Shown here in pieces: positions 19,084 to 29,275 of a stretch of DNA of 64,000 nt. Positions within the stretch are counted from its first letter, which is position 1, and every line of letters begins with the position of its first letter. Under the pieces are notes generated by a model, which was given only the letters and a program-made list of their open reading frames with translations, was not told where the DNA came from and searched no databases. The position numbers and the translations under genes were made by a program. The DNA comes from Spirochaetaceae bacterium (lineage in GTDB: Bacteria > Spirochaetota > Spirochaetia > DSM-2461), in the NCBI GenBank assembly GCA_016744925.1, contig JADGDJ010000001.1, positions 1 through 64,000 on the forward strand. The letters run 5' to 3'.

Positions 19084-19815
19084 TCAACGTATATAGAGAA
19101 AATCTGACATTTTTTTAATCCCTTGAAAATCACCGGAAACAGGAATCAATTTCGGCAATTCCTCCACGGGAAACTGGATTCTGTACTGCCTGTTGGATTT
19201 GTTATCAACCGAAATATCCAATGAGTTAATATGATTGGGAAAGATCAATTCACGCCCCTCAACAGCTTCTATGATTATTTCAATATTCCCATGAAGACTC
19301 TTTTGCTCAAATGAATAAATTTGTGATATTGAAAAGAGAACTACAGCGACTTTGTTTCCGTCAGACTCTGCTATATAGACCCCGATTCTAAGCCATTTCT
19401 CACCGAGAAGAAGCTGATTATGTGTTGGACTGTCCTTCCAGGCATCTATAATAAGAGAGATATCACTCGAAGTTCCAAGGATTTCTCCCGCATCTGTAGA
19501 GGTACCCCCCGATTCCCCATAGCGGTTGAGAACCCGGTGTCCATCAAGGTCTGAATGACTGAGTCTTCCCACCCGGATCAGTTCAAAAGCATACTTCTCT
19601 GCTGTCCTATTGAGTGCATCTTCAACGATAAGTGAAGAAAGTCCCTGTTCTGTGCGATATTGATTAATGAGAGAAACCAGGTCTATATCATTTGAAAATA
19701 CTTCCAGATTAAAAAAACAAAAGACAATGCCCAAAAGCAGAATCTTCCGCAGGAACAGTGTGTTTCTTCTTCTGATGTCCGCTTGAGTATTTTCATTTTT
19801 CAGCCGGGAGGCCAT
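19084..19815 (-). CDS. CAP/SCP-domain (allergen V5/Tpx-1-like) secreted protein
   Basis: INQYRTEQGLSSL, RVGRLSHSDLDG, AWKDSPTHNQLLL; N-terminal hydrophobic signal. Confidence 0.85.
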   Translation of the reverse strand: MASRLKNENTQADIRRRNTLFLRKILLLGIVFCFFNLEVFSNDIDLVSLINQYRTEQGLSSLIVEDALNRTAEKYAFELIRVGRLSHSDLDGHRVLNRYGESGGTSTDAGEILGTSSDISLIIDAWKDSPTHNQLLLGEKWLRIGVYIAESDGNKVAVVLFSISQIYSFEQKSLHGNIEIIIEAVEGRELIFPNHINSLDISVDNKSNRQYRIQFPVEELPKLIPVSGDFQGIKKMSDFLYIR

Positions 19816-20144
19816 TTCATCTGTCTTTCACCAAGAATATGGGCATGTAGATATTCAACAGTCTGCTGTCCATTGGATCCGCAATTGAGAACAATTCTAT
19901 AACCGTCAGCTGCCAATCCCAGAGAAACTGCTACAGTAGAGACTCCATTGAGAAATAATCCCGTCTCTTCAGGGGAGAGATTCTTTAAATCATTAAAGCT
20001 TGTTACTTTTTTTTTGGGGATGACCAGAACATGAACCGGAGCCTGGGGATTGATGTCTTTAAAAGCCAGGACATTGTCATCTTCGTAAACAACGTCCGCA
20101 GGGATATCCCCTTTGATTATCTTATCAAATATGGTTTCTTCCAT
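19800..20144 (-). CDS. HIT family protein
   Basis: FDKIIKGDIPADVVYEDDNVLAFKDINPQAPVHVLVIPKK; HIT motif appears as HAHILG. Confidence 0.9.
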   Translation of the reverse strand: MEETIFDKIIKGDIPADVVYEDDNVLAFKDINPQAPVHVLVIPKKKVTSFNDLKNLSPEETGLFLNGVSTVAVSLGLAADGYRIVLNCGSNGQQTVEYLHAHILGERQMKWPPG

Positions 20145-20175
20145 CTTTTTCCTCCACAATGTGTTTTTCATTATA

Positions 20176-20216
20176 ATAAAAAAACCGCCCGAATCATATT
20201 CATTTTTTCGGGCGGT
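20176..20216 (-). terminator. Terminator downstream of nrdJ
   Basis: ACCGCCCGAA/TTCGGGCGGT stem, U-tract on minus strand. Confidence 0.8.
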
Positions 20217-20234
20217 ATTATGTTTTACATTAGA

Positions 20235-22484
20235 TTATGAGCATTTACTCCATCCGCATTCCTGGCAGACGACACAACCATCGCGGAATATCAGCTTACC
20301 TTCACATTCTGAGCAGAGTTTTTCTCCGGCTATAACCTCTTCTCCATCGATGAGATATTTTTTCAAGACTCTTGAGATCCCTCTCTCACAGTCGGAAAAG
20401 TTGGTATCTTTATTCAGCTGGTCGATAACAAACTGCAGAGGTGTCCCATGGCGCAGTGCCATGGAGATAAATCTGGCAAGTGAGGCATTGGGCGAATCGA
20501 ATGTCTTGGTAAAATTCTTCATTGTCGTTTCTATCGGACCATTAGCCATGACAAGGTCGTACTTCCCTTTGGATGTCTTGCGAACAAATCCTTCAGGGAA
20601 TTTTGACAGATCGAGCACATCCTCAGGGTCATCGATAACAAAGATCTCGTACAAACTACCATTGTACATACCGGCAATGACAATGTATTTCTGTCCTTTT
20701 ACACGAATCTGATGGATTTCGCAGGGAAGCTCTTTTGGCCGGGAAGGAGCCAGATGTCGCATAACAGTTTCTTTTTCTGCTTTTTCACTATACTCGAGAA
20801 TTCCCTTCATACTGCCGTCGGGATTAAATGTTGTAAATCCCTTCAATCCTTTTTTGTAGGCATACATAAAGAGGTTTCTGTACTCTTCAAAACTTGTCCC
20901 GGGGGCCAGATTCAAAGTCTTGGAAATACTGTGGTCAATATACTGCTGAACTGCAGCCTGAACATCAATAGCCTTATAGGCATCGATGGCTGTTGTCGTG
21001 TTGAAATAGTCCGGAGCGACATCAGTTTCTCCGAACATCTCTTTGTAGAGCAACCAGGCATAATCATAAACAGTTTCCGAAGTGGTATTATCATCCTGTC
21101 CGGTTCTCACCTTTCTGTCATACTGAAGGGCAAAGATCGGTTCGATACCCGACGAACAGTTCTGGCCGATTGATAGTGAAGTCGTGCCCGTAGGAGCTAC
21201 AGTATTGAGCTGTATATTTCTCATTCCATGTGTTTTAATTTTTTTCTGAAGGTCCTTATCGAGAGTTTTTATAAACTCTGCATTAGCCAGTTTTTCATTG
21301 TCACATGCAGGGAAAGAACCTTTTTCAATGGCTAGATCAACAGAAGCTTCATAAGAAGCATCTCTGAGAACCTTGGTGATTTCTCCGGCGAAGGTTACGG
21401 ATTTTTCTTCTCCATAAATAATTTTCATCATACACATAGCATCGCCCAATCCCGTGAATCCAAGCCCGACACGACGCCACTGACGAGAAAAATCTTTAAT
21501 TTTATCGAGGGGATAATCTGTGGATTCGAGCACGTTGTCGAGAAATCTGATCCCTGTCTTTATGATTTTTCTATAGCTGTCAAAATCAAAAGCCGCTTCA
21601 TCACTAAAGGGATCAGAGACAAACTTTGAAAGATTGATTGCCGAAAGGCAACATAGAGAATAGGGAGGCATAACCAGCTCACCACAGGGATTGACTCTGT
21701 CCATTTTAAAGGCCCAGTAACCGTTGTTGTACTTTGAAACCGCATCGGTATTGAAGATTCCCGGTTCGTTGTGTGTGTAGGCATTTTTAGCGAGAAGATT
21801 GTAGAGGAATTCCGCTTTGACCGTTTTATATACCTTACCTTTATAGGTAAGATCCCAGTCAGCTTTGTTTTCTACTGCTTTTACAAATTCGTCAGTGATT
21901 TTTACGGAAATATTAAACTGTGTCAGCTCTCCATTTTTTTCACCCTGTTTGATGGTGATAAAATCTTCGATATCGGGGTGTGATACATCGAGCAGAGCAA
22001 TATGGGCGGAACGTCTGTGTCCACCGGTCATTATTGTTTTGGCTGACTGATCGAAAATCTTGAGGAAAGAGATAACACCTGATGACTCGCCGCCACCGGA
22101 GAGCGATTCCCCTTTAGGTCTCAGGTTAGAGATATCAAAACCTACACCTCCTCCCATTTTGGAAATGAGCGCATCCTCTTTCAGGGATTCATAAATCCCC
22201 TCCATTGAATCTTCAATATCGATGGTAAAACAATTATTGTAGTTTTTCATTTCGCTTTCCGGTCTGGCATTGGCCAGGATTCTACCGGCTGGAATCAATT
22301 TTCCGCTTGATAGAGCTTCAAAAAACTCTGTTTCGACTTTCTTCTGTATATCTTTATTCTCAACTGAGGCAATTTCTTCGCTGATTTTTTTAAAAACTTC
22401 TTCGGGGCCACTTTCACCATTGAGCATATACTTTTTTTCAAATATTTCTTTGCTCAATTTCTGCATCCACTTGTAATCCGACAC
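20235..22484 (-). CDS. nrdJ: Adenosylcobalamin-dependent (class II) ribonucleoside-diphosphate reductase
   Basis: PAGRILANARPE, MGGGVGFDISNLRP, NPCGELVMPPYSLCCLSAINLSK, TAPTGTTSLSIGQNCSSGIEP; C-terminal CSEC...CQECGWSKC zinc ribbon. Confidence 0.92.
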   Translation of the reverse strand: MSDYKWMQKLSKEIFEKKYMLNGESGPEEVFKKISEEIASVENKDIQKKVETEFFEALSSGKLIPAGRILANARPESEMKNYNNCFTIDIEDSMEGIYESLKEDALISKMGGGVGFDISNLRPKGESLSGGGESSGVISFLKIFDQSAKTIMTGGHRRSAHIALLDVSHPDIEDFITIKQGEKNGELTQFNISVKITDEFVKAVENKADWDLTYKGKVYKTVKAEFLYNLLAKNAYTHNEPGIFNTDAVSKYNNGYWAFKMDRVNPCGELVMPPYSLCCLSAINLSKFVSDPFSDEAAFDFDSYRKIIKTGIRFLDNVLESTDYPLDKIKDFSRQWRRVGLGFTGLGDAMCMMKIIYGEEKSVTFAGEITKVLRDASYEASVDLAIEKGSFPACDNEKLANAEFIKTLDKDLQKKIKTHGMRNIQLNTVAPTGTTSLSIGQNCSSGIEPIFALQYDRKVRTGQDDNTTSETVYDYAWLLYKEMFGETDVAPDYFNTTTAIDAYKAIDVQAAVQQYIDHSISKTLNLAPGTSFEEYRNLFMYAYKKGLKGFTTFNPDGSMKGILEYSEKAEKETVMRHLAPSRPKELPCEIHQIRVKGQKYIVIAGMYNGSLYEIFVIDDPEDVLDLSKFPEGFVRKTSKGKYDLVMANGPIETTMKNFTKTFDSPNASLARFISMALRHGTPLQFVIDQLNKDTNFSDCERGISRVLKKYLIDGEEVIAGEKLCSECEGKLIFRDGCVVCQECGWSKCS

Positions 22485-22706
22485 TTGAATATCTCCTATT
22501 AACTTCCGGCAATCATACCATATGTAGCGTACATAAAAAAAAACAACGCTATAGAATGTGTATTCTTTCTTATTGTCGCAATTTTTTCAAGGGCTTAGAT
22601 AAATCATTTTCCATTTTTATCTCTTAGATCTAAATCATCAGGACGGGAGATTGAATTTTCAGGATTATTTTGCTATATTCTCATTTGATTTACAAGAGAG
22701 GTGAAA

Positions 22707-24737
22707 ATGTCACAGAAAAACATGCGAAACATCGGAATTATGGCTCATATTGATGCCGGAAAGACAACGACAACCGAGAGAATCCTCTATTATACAGGAA
22801 AAAGTCACCGCATTGGTGAAGTAGATAACGGTAATGCCACAATGGACTGGATGGAGCAGGAGCAAAATAGAGGAATCACTATTGTGTCCGCTGCGACAAC
22901 ATGCTACTGGCAGGAAAAGCAAATCAATATCATAGATACTCCTGGCCATGTGGATTTTACAGCTGAAGTTGAGAGGTCTCTAAGAGTTCTCGATGGCGCC
23001 ATAGCCGTTTTCTGTGCCGTTGGAGGTGTTGAACCCCAGTCGGAAACAGTGTGGCATCAGGCCGATAAATATGAAGTTCCCAGGATAGCCTATATCAATA
23101 AAATGGACAGAACCGGTGCAGATTTTTTCGAAGTGCTCAAAGAACTCACAGAAAAACTGAAAGCCAACGCTGTTCCCCTCGCCCTGCCGATAGGAGCAGA
23201 AACAGAATATGAGGGGAATATCGACCTTCTGAAGATGAAAGAGATTCGATGGAATCAGGAAGATTCAGGTGAGACCTTCACACTCAGCGATATTGCAGAG
23301 GAGAGAAAGGAACTGGCTGATGAATGGCGTGAAAAAATGATCGACTCACTTTCAGCCTTCTCAGACGAAATTACCGAACTCTTTCTCGAAGGGGAGGACG
23401 TTCCACTGGAATTGCTGGAATCTGTCATTAGAGAGGCCACGATAAACCGGCAGATTGTACCGGTTCTGACAGGTTCCTCACTTAAAAACAAAGGCGTTCA
23501 GCCTGTTCTTGATGCCGTAATCAACTACCTCCCCGCTCCGGACGACCTTCCTCCGGTAAAATGTCATCACTCTAAAAAAGATGAAGATATAGAGCTGGCC
23601 CGCGATGTGGACGGACCTCTAGCCGGACTGATATTTAAAATCCAGCAGGACAAGGAAGCAGGTCCTCTTTGTTTTGTAAGAATATATTCAGGAGTGCTCA
23701 AATCGGGTACGGCGATTATGAATATAAATAAAAAGAAAAGAGAAAGAGTTAATCGTCTTTTGAGAATGCACTCAAATAATCACGAACAGATTTCATCAGT
23801 CGAAGCGGGAGACATTGCCGTAGTGATCGGACTGAAAAACGCCCAGACGGGTGATACAATCGGATCTGAGGGTTATCCTGTCATACTGGAAAAGATGGAT
23901 TTCCCGGCACCGGTAATTTCCGTTGCCATCGAGCCGAAAACCATGAGCGACCAGGAAAAACTAAAATCCGCTCTAGACAGCTTGAAAATGGAAGATCCCA
24001 CTTTTACAGCCAAAGAAAATGATGAGACGGGTCAGTTGATTATTTCCGGAATGGGAGAACTACACCTGGATGTTCTGGTAACACGAGTATTGAATGAATA
24101 CAAAGTGGCCGCCAATATCGGTAAGCCTCAGGTCACATATAGAGAATCTATAACAAATTCCATAACCCATACTGAAACGTTCAGTAAAGTACTGGGAGGG
24201 AAAGAGCACAGCGCAGAAATCACGATTAAACTGGAACCCGTAGAACGCGGGACAGGTAACCAGTTTATCAGTGAAGTTAAAAAGAATCTTCTACCTGAAG
24301 AATTCCAGAGATCTGTTAAAGCGGGCATTCTCTCTTCAATGAGTTCGGGAACTCTTATGGGTTATGAGACGATAGATATCGGTGTAACTCTTATCGGTGC
24401 CAAGTTCAACGAATTGACAGCAAGTGAATTGGCATTCCAGACAGTTGCCGCATTGGGATTTGATAACGCCTGTCGTCTAGCTAAGCCGATTCTGCTCGAA
24501 CCGGTTATGAATGTGGATATAATGTGTCCGGCTGATTATGTGGGAGATGTGATCAGTTCCCTCACTCAGAGAGGTGGTCTCGTGAGCAGTATAGAGTCCA
24601 GGCCGGCTTTTGAAATGGTTATATCCCAGGCTCCTTTAGTTAAAATGTTCGGTTATACAACCACCTTGAGAAGTCAAACTCAGGGAAGAGGAACTTTTGC
24701 TATGGAGTTCTCCCACTTTGCCCAGAAAGAGGGGTGA
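22707..24737 (+). CDS. fusA: Elongation factor G
   Basis: [51 protein letters not shown]. Confidence 0.93.
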   Translation: MSQKNMRNIGIMAHIDAGKTTTTERILYYTGKSHRIGEVDNGNATMDWMEQEQNRGITIVSAATTCYWQEKQINIIDTPGHVDFTAEVERSLRVLDGAIAVFCAVGGVEPQSETVWHQADKYEVPRIAYINKMDRTGADFFEVLKELTEKLKANAVPLALPIGAETEYEGNIDLLKMKEIRWNQEDSGETFTLSDIAEERKELADEWREKMIDSLSAFSDEITELFLEGEDVPLELLESVIREATINRQIVPVLTGSSLKNKGVQPVLDAVINYLPAPDDLPPVKCHHSKKDEDIELARDVDGPLAGLIFKIQQDKEAGPLCFVRIYSGVLKSGTAIMNINKKKRERVNRLLRMHSNNHEQISSVEAGDIAVVIGLKNAQTGDTIGSEGYPVILEKMDFPAPVISVAIEPKTMSDQEKLKSALDSLKMEDPTFTAKENDETGQLIISGMGELHLDVLVTRVLNEYKVAANIGKPQVTYRESITNSITHTETFSKVLGGKEHSAEITIKLEPVERGTGNQFISEVKKNLLPEEFQRSVKAGILSSMSSGTLMGYETIDIGVTLIGAKFNELTASELAFQTVAALGFDNACRLAKPILLEPVMNVDIMCPADYVGDVISSLTQRGGLVSSIESRPAFEMVISQAPLVKMFGYTTTLRSQTQGRGTFAMEFSHFAQKEG

Positions 24738-24756
24738 TCTAACCGATTCTCATACA

Positions 24757-24785
24757 GTGCTCCCGAAAGGGGGCATTTTTTTTTC
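24757..24785 (+). terminator. Terminator after EF-G
   Basis: TGCTCCC-gaaa-GGGGGCA + T9. Confidence 0.85.
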
Positions 24786-24904
24786 TTGCATAAAAAGAGT
24801 ACTTCCATTAACTAATTCTTTCCGCAGTATCACTTAAGTTTCAAAATGGCCGAGATAATACCCTGAAAAAAAAGAGACTGTCAATAGGTCCATATTTTTT
24901 TTAT

Positions 24905-24933
24905 TTGACCTACAAAAATTACGGGTCTAACAT
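24905..24933 (+). promoter_or_regulatory. Predicted promoter of the second EF-G
   Basis: TTGACC - 17 bp - TAACAT. Confidence 0.5.
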
Positions 24934-24971
24934 TGAAAACAGATTATAGATAGAAAAGGGAGGAACATAGG

Positions 24972-27029
24972 ATGGCACTAACCACCAATAGTATCCGAAA
25001 CATTGCAATTTGCGGACATGGAGAGACAGGGAAAACTACTTTTGTAGAGCAGGTCCTCTATAACGGAAAGATTATCAGCAAAGCTGAAACTGTTGATTCG
25101 GGCCGCACAGTAAGCGATTATACAGAAGAAGAGATTGAAAGAAAGATTTCAATTCATTCCACATTATCCAACGTCATGTGGAAAGATACAAAGATTAATA
25201 TCTTTGATACACCGGGATCTTCAGACTTTGTAGGAGAAGTTGTTTCCTCCTTCCGTGCTTCTGAAGCTGCTGTAGTTCTTATCGGAGCCCGTTCGGGAAT
25301 CCAAATTGAAACTGTCAAATTGAGAAGAAGATTAAATGACCGGGACATGCCCAGAATCGTTTTTGTAAATAAGATGGATAAAACAAGAGCGGATTTCTAT
25401 AAAGTAGTCCAGGAAATCGAAGATATCGGTAGAACAGCAATTCCCATAACTATTCCCATGGGACAGGCTGAAGAATACAAAGGTGTAATAAACCTTTTAC
25501 GTATGAAAGCCTATCTCAAATCGGGTGATGGCAAAGAAGAAAATGCCATAGAAATCCCAGATGAATATAAAGAAATTGCTGAAGAATATCATCTGAAAAT
25601 GATTGAAATGGCTGCTGAAGGCGATGATGATCTGACTGAAAAGTATTTTGATGAGGGAACACTTTCTCTCGATGATGCAATAAAAGGGCTGAGAGAAGGT
25701 CTATTTGACAATAGATTTACACCGATGTTCTGCGGGAGTGCACTGGAAAATTCAGGGATAACACCTTTAATGAATTTTATCATATACGATTCACCTGCAC
25801 CGGGACGGGTTGAAGAGCCCTGCGTTACCGGTGAAAAATCTGTAATGATCAATGAAGAAAGTGAATTTTCCGGAATCATCTTTAAAACAGCCATAGATAA
25901 ATTCTCAGGAAAAATGTCTTATATCAAAGTCATTACGGGATGCCTCAAGCAGAATATGGAAGTATATCTTGCACGGGAAGAGAGTAAAGAAAAGATTGGT
26001 AAACTCTTTGTGGCTCAGGGAAAAAACCTGAAGGAAGTTCAGGAACTCTGTGCCGGTGATATCGGGATTATAACCAAAAAAGATTCTTTCAGAACAAATG
26101 ATACACTTTGTCAGTCCAACGATATTATCCATTTCCTACCCTTGAAGTTGCCTAATCCGGTTCATTCATTGGCAATTACTGCTGAGAATCAAAAGGATGA
26201 AGACAAACTTTCTCAACTTCTGCACAAAGTAGCTGAAGAGGATTTCACCTTCACAATCAAATACGATGATGAGACCAAAGAGACCGTTATCGCAGGAATG
26301 GGAGAGCAACACATTTCTATTATCCTCGATAGGATTCTGAAAAACTATAAAATCAATGTGAACAGAAAAGTTCCTAGAGTTCCCTATAGAGAAACGATCA
26401 CTAAATCATCCGAAGCTGAGTACACACATAAAAAACAGTCCGGTGGACATGGGCAGTACGGAAGAGTCGCCATCCGGGTAAAACCCCTTCCAAGAGGTGA
26501 ATATTTCATCATGGAAAATGAAATTAAAGGTGGATCGATCAGTAAGGGATACATGCCGGGAATCGAAAAAGGATTGAGAGAGGCAATGGAAGAGGGTTTC
26601 CTTGCAGGATATCCCATGGTTGATGTCGGTGTATCTGTCTATGATGGAAAAGAGCACGATGTGGATTCTTCGGAAATGGCATTTAAACTTGCCGGGAAAC
26701 ACGCGCTGAAAACTGCATTCGAAAAGTGTAAACCGACATTGCTGGAACCAGTTATGAATCTCACAGTTCTCGTAAGTGATCAATATTTGGGAGATGTACT
26801 CTCCGATCTGTCTACCAAACGCGGTAGAGTTACAGATCAGGACAGTATTGGTGGCAGCATTCAGGCGATAAAAGCACAGGTTCCCCAGGGCGAACTCATG
26901 AGATATTCCATCGACTTGAGATCCATTACTTCCGGAACTGGTGCATTTGAAGTAGAATTCAGCCATTACGATCCGGTGACCGGTAAGAATGCGCAGGATA
27001 TTATAAACGCTTCTAAACCAGCTGAATAA
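24972..27029 (+). CDS. EF-G-like GTPase (EFG-II type)
   Basis: GHGETGKTT P-loop, DTPGSSDF (no catalytic His), NKMDKT, EF-G domains II-V including SGGHGQYGRV and GMGEQH. Confidence 0.88.
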   Translation: MALTTNSIRNIAICGHGETGKTTFVEQVLYNGKIISKAETVDSGRTVSDYTEEEIERKISIHSTLSNVMWKDTKINIFDTPGSSDFVGEVVSSFRASEAAVVLIGARSGIQIETVKLRRRLNDRDMPRIVFVNKMDKTRADFYKVVQEIEDIGRTAIPITIPMGQAEEYKGVINLLRMKAYLKSGDGKEENAIEIPDEYKEIAEEYHLKMIEMAAEGDDDLTEKYFDEGTLSLDDAIKGLREGLFDNRFTPMFCGSALENSGITPLMNFIIYDSPAPGRVEEPCVTGEKSVMINEESEFSGIIFKTAIDKFSGKMSYIKVITGCLKQNMEVYLAREESKEKIGKLFVAQGKNLKEVQELCAGDIGIITKKDSFRTNDTLCQSNDIIHFLPLKLPNPVHSLAITAENQKDEDKLSQLLHKVAEEDFTFTIKYDDETKETVIAGMGEQHISIILDRILKNYKINVNRKVPRVPYRETITKSSEAEYTHKKQSGGHGQYGRVAIRVKPLPRGEYFIMENEIKGGSISKGYMPGIEKGLREAMEEGFLAGYPMVDVGVSVYDGKEHDVDSSEMAFKLAGKHALKTAFEKCKPTLLEPVMNLTVLVSDQYLGDVLSDLSTKRGRVTDQDSIGGSIQAIKAQVPQGELMRYSIDLRSITSGTGAFEVEFSHYDPVTGKNAQDIINASKPAE

Positions 27030-27053
27030 TTATTATTCTAAAAAATAGCAATT

Positions 27054-27084
27054 AACCCCTGAATTTTCATCAGGGGTTTTTTTA
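27054..27084 (+). terminator. Rho-independent terminator
   Basis: AACCCCTGA-attttca-TCAGGGGTT + T-run. Confidence 0.85.
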
Positions 27085-27091
27085 GCATTTT

Positions 27092-28447
27092 TTATCTTTC
27101 AGAAAGAGTTGTATAATCTTTCTTTGAACTGACATTCTTATATGCTGGTCGGATAATTCTGCCGCCGCTGACAATTTCTTCTATGCGATGGGCACACCAT
27201 CCTGTAATTCTCGATACGGCAAATATTGGTGTATACAATTCGTTGGGAATATTCAGCATGGAGTAGACAAATCCCGAGAAGAAGTCCACATTGGCACAGA
27301 TACGTTTACCATTACCCTTTATCCTGTCAAAGATCTCCTGGCTGAGACGTTCAACGAGACAATAGAGGTTGTACTCTTCAGTTCTATCGGCTTCTTTGGA
27401 TAAATCCCCCGCTCTTGCTTTCAACAACACAGCTCGAGGATCGGAGATTGTATAAACAGCGTGACCCATACCATAGATAAGCCCTCGATTGTCGAATCTT
27501 TCTTTTCTGAGAATGGCTTCCAGATAGACTGTCACTTCTTCTTCATCAGACCAGTCTTTCACATTCTCCATAAGATCTTCCATCATCCCCCGGACTCGAA
27601 TCGCCGCACCACCATGAAGAGGTCCCTTGAGAGAACCGACTGCTGCCGCCATGGCAGAGTAGGTATCTGTACCGGAAGATGACACTACGTGAGTTGCAAA
27701 AGCAGAGTTATTACCACCACCGTGTTCCGCATGAAGCACAAGCGCCAGGTCCAGGACTTCCGCTTCAAGGGTTGTAAATTTTTTGTCCGGACGAATCATC
27801 AAAAGCAGATTTTCCGCAGTACTCAGAGAGGGAATAGGTGTGTGAATATAGAGGCTTTTTCCATTGAAATAATGCTCTTTAGCCTGAAAAGCATAAGCGA
27901 CAAATGTGGGGAATTGAGCGATGAGATCCATGCTCTGCTTGAGCACGTTGGGAATGGAGTTATCCTCGGCTTTCTCATCAAAACTGTACATGGCGAGAAC
28001 ACTTCTGGCCAATTTATTCATAATATTGCTACTGGGAGCCTTGAGTATCATATCTTCGGCAAAACTGCCGGGAAGCTGACGTCTCTTGCCTAGCTCATCG
28101 TGAAAATCCTCAAGGTCACCAGTTTTGGGAAGGTCGCCAAAGAGAAGAAGGAAGGCAGTCTCTTCAAAACCGTGTCTTCCACAGGCCTGAAACCCTTTAA
28201 CGATATTTTTCACATTATATCCCCGATATCGAAGACGTCCATTAACAGGGATTTTATCACCTTCCTCCATGATATATCCGTGAACATCACCAATCTCAGT
28301 CAGACCGACAAGAACACCGGTTCCATCCTTGTTTCGAAGACCCCTTTTAACATTGTACTTTTCATATAAATCAAGGGGGATTTTACTGTTGTGATTAATT
28401 AAATCCGTATACTCATTCAGATGTTTAATATTAAATCGGTCTTTCAT
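27092..28447 (-). CDS. Citrate synthase family protein
   Basis: LHAEHGGGNNSAFATHVVSSSGTDTYSA, GSLKGPLHGGA, GMGHAVYTISDPRA. Confidence 0.9.
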   Translation of the reverse strand: MKDRFNIKHLNEYTDLINHNSKIPLDLYEKYNVKRGLRNKDGTGVLVGLTEIGDVHGYIMEEGDKIPVNGRLRYRGYNVKNIVKGFQACGRHGFEETAFLLLFGDLPKTGDLEDFHDELGKRRQLPGSFAEDMILKAPSSNIMNKLARSVLAMYSFDEKAEDNSIPNVLKQSMDLIAQFPTFVAYAFQAKEHYFNGKSLYIHTPIPSLSTAENLLLMIRPDKKFTTLEAEVLDLALVLHAEHGGGNNSAFATHVVSSSGTDTYSAMAAAVGSLKGPLHGGAAIRVRGMMEDLMENVKDWSDEEEVTVYLEAILRKERFDNRGLIYGMGHAVYTISDPRAVLLKARAGDLSKEADRTEEYNLYCLVERLSQEIFDRIKGNGKRICANVDFFSGFVYSMLNIPNELYTPIFAVSRITGWCAHRIEEIVSGGRIIRPAYKNVSSKKDYTTLSER

Positions 28448-28462
28448 GGATGTGATCTCCTG

Positions 28463-29137
28463 TTATTCTTTTCGCTTGAAGAAAACCTCCCTGATAAGGT
28501 GGTTTTTCTTCAAACCTTTTCTCTCAAATTTTGTTTCTGTTCGCCATTCAATTGGTTCAGCCCAATCGCTGAACTTATTTTCCAGCATCTCTTCTTCTGA
28601 AAAAACCTGCAGAATCTGCTGTGCATAATCTTCCCAATCGGAAACAGCATACAAATAACCACCCGGTTTTATTTTTGTTGCAATCAGTCTGGTAAAATCG
28701 GGCTGTATTAGTCTTCTTTTATAATGTTTTGTTTTCTGCCACGGATCGGGGAAAAAGATATGAATGCCATCGAGACTTTCATCGGCGATCATATTCGTTA
28801 TAACTTCCACTGCATCGTGTTCAATCACTTTGAGGTTTTTCAGACCTTTTTTGTCAATTTCACTTAACAGCTTCCCTACTCCGGGAGAATGGACCTCTAT
28901 TCCGATATATGCATTTTGCGGGTTCTTTTCAGCAATAGCATGAGTGACATCACCCATACCGAATCCTATTTCAAGGAAATGCTTGCCTGAATCGGGAAAG
29001 ATCTTTTTAAAATCGATCGATTTATCTTCATAGCTCAAACAATGGACGTCTTTGAGTTTCTCATAGGCTAATCTCTGGCCATCACTCATCCGCCCTTTTC
29101 GAAGCATATAGCTCTTAATAAGTTTCTTTTCACTCAT
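28463..29137 (-). CDS. trmB: tRNA (guanine-N7-)-methyltransferase
   Basis: LEIGFGMGDVTHAIA, IHIFFPDPWQKTKHYKRRLIQPDF. Confidence 0.95.
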   Translation of the reverse strand: MSEKKLIKSYMLRKGRMSDGQRLAYEKLKDVHCLSYEDKSIDFKKIFPDSGKHFLEIGFGMGDVTHAIAEKNPQNAYIGIEVHSPGVGKLLSEIDKKGLKNLKVIEHDAVEVITNMIADESLDGIHIFFPDPWQKTKHYKRRLIQPDFTRLIATKIKPGGYLYAVSDWEDYAQQILQVFSEEEMLENKFSDWAEPIEWRTETKFERKGLKKNHLIREVFFKRKE

Positions 29138-29275
29138 TTGCTAATTTTATTTTAATAACCGATAATATTCAATGTATCAAAAAAATGAAAAAAAGGAACT
29201 ACTTATTATATAAAAATAGTATTTATTCAATATTATTAGTTACTTTTTATATCTATATGTAGATAATTATCTAAT

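Noticed and set aside
20113-20712. 199-aa plus-strand ORF
   Set aside because: Antisense to the 5' end of the HIT gene and to nrdJ C-terminal coding sequence; shadow ORF
26406-26966. 186-aa minus-strand ORF
   Set aside because: Antisense to the EF-G-like gene, whose sense frame has clear domain motifs; no recognisable protein features
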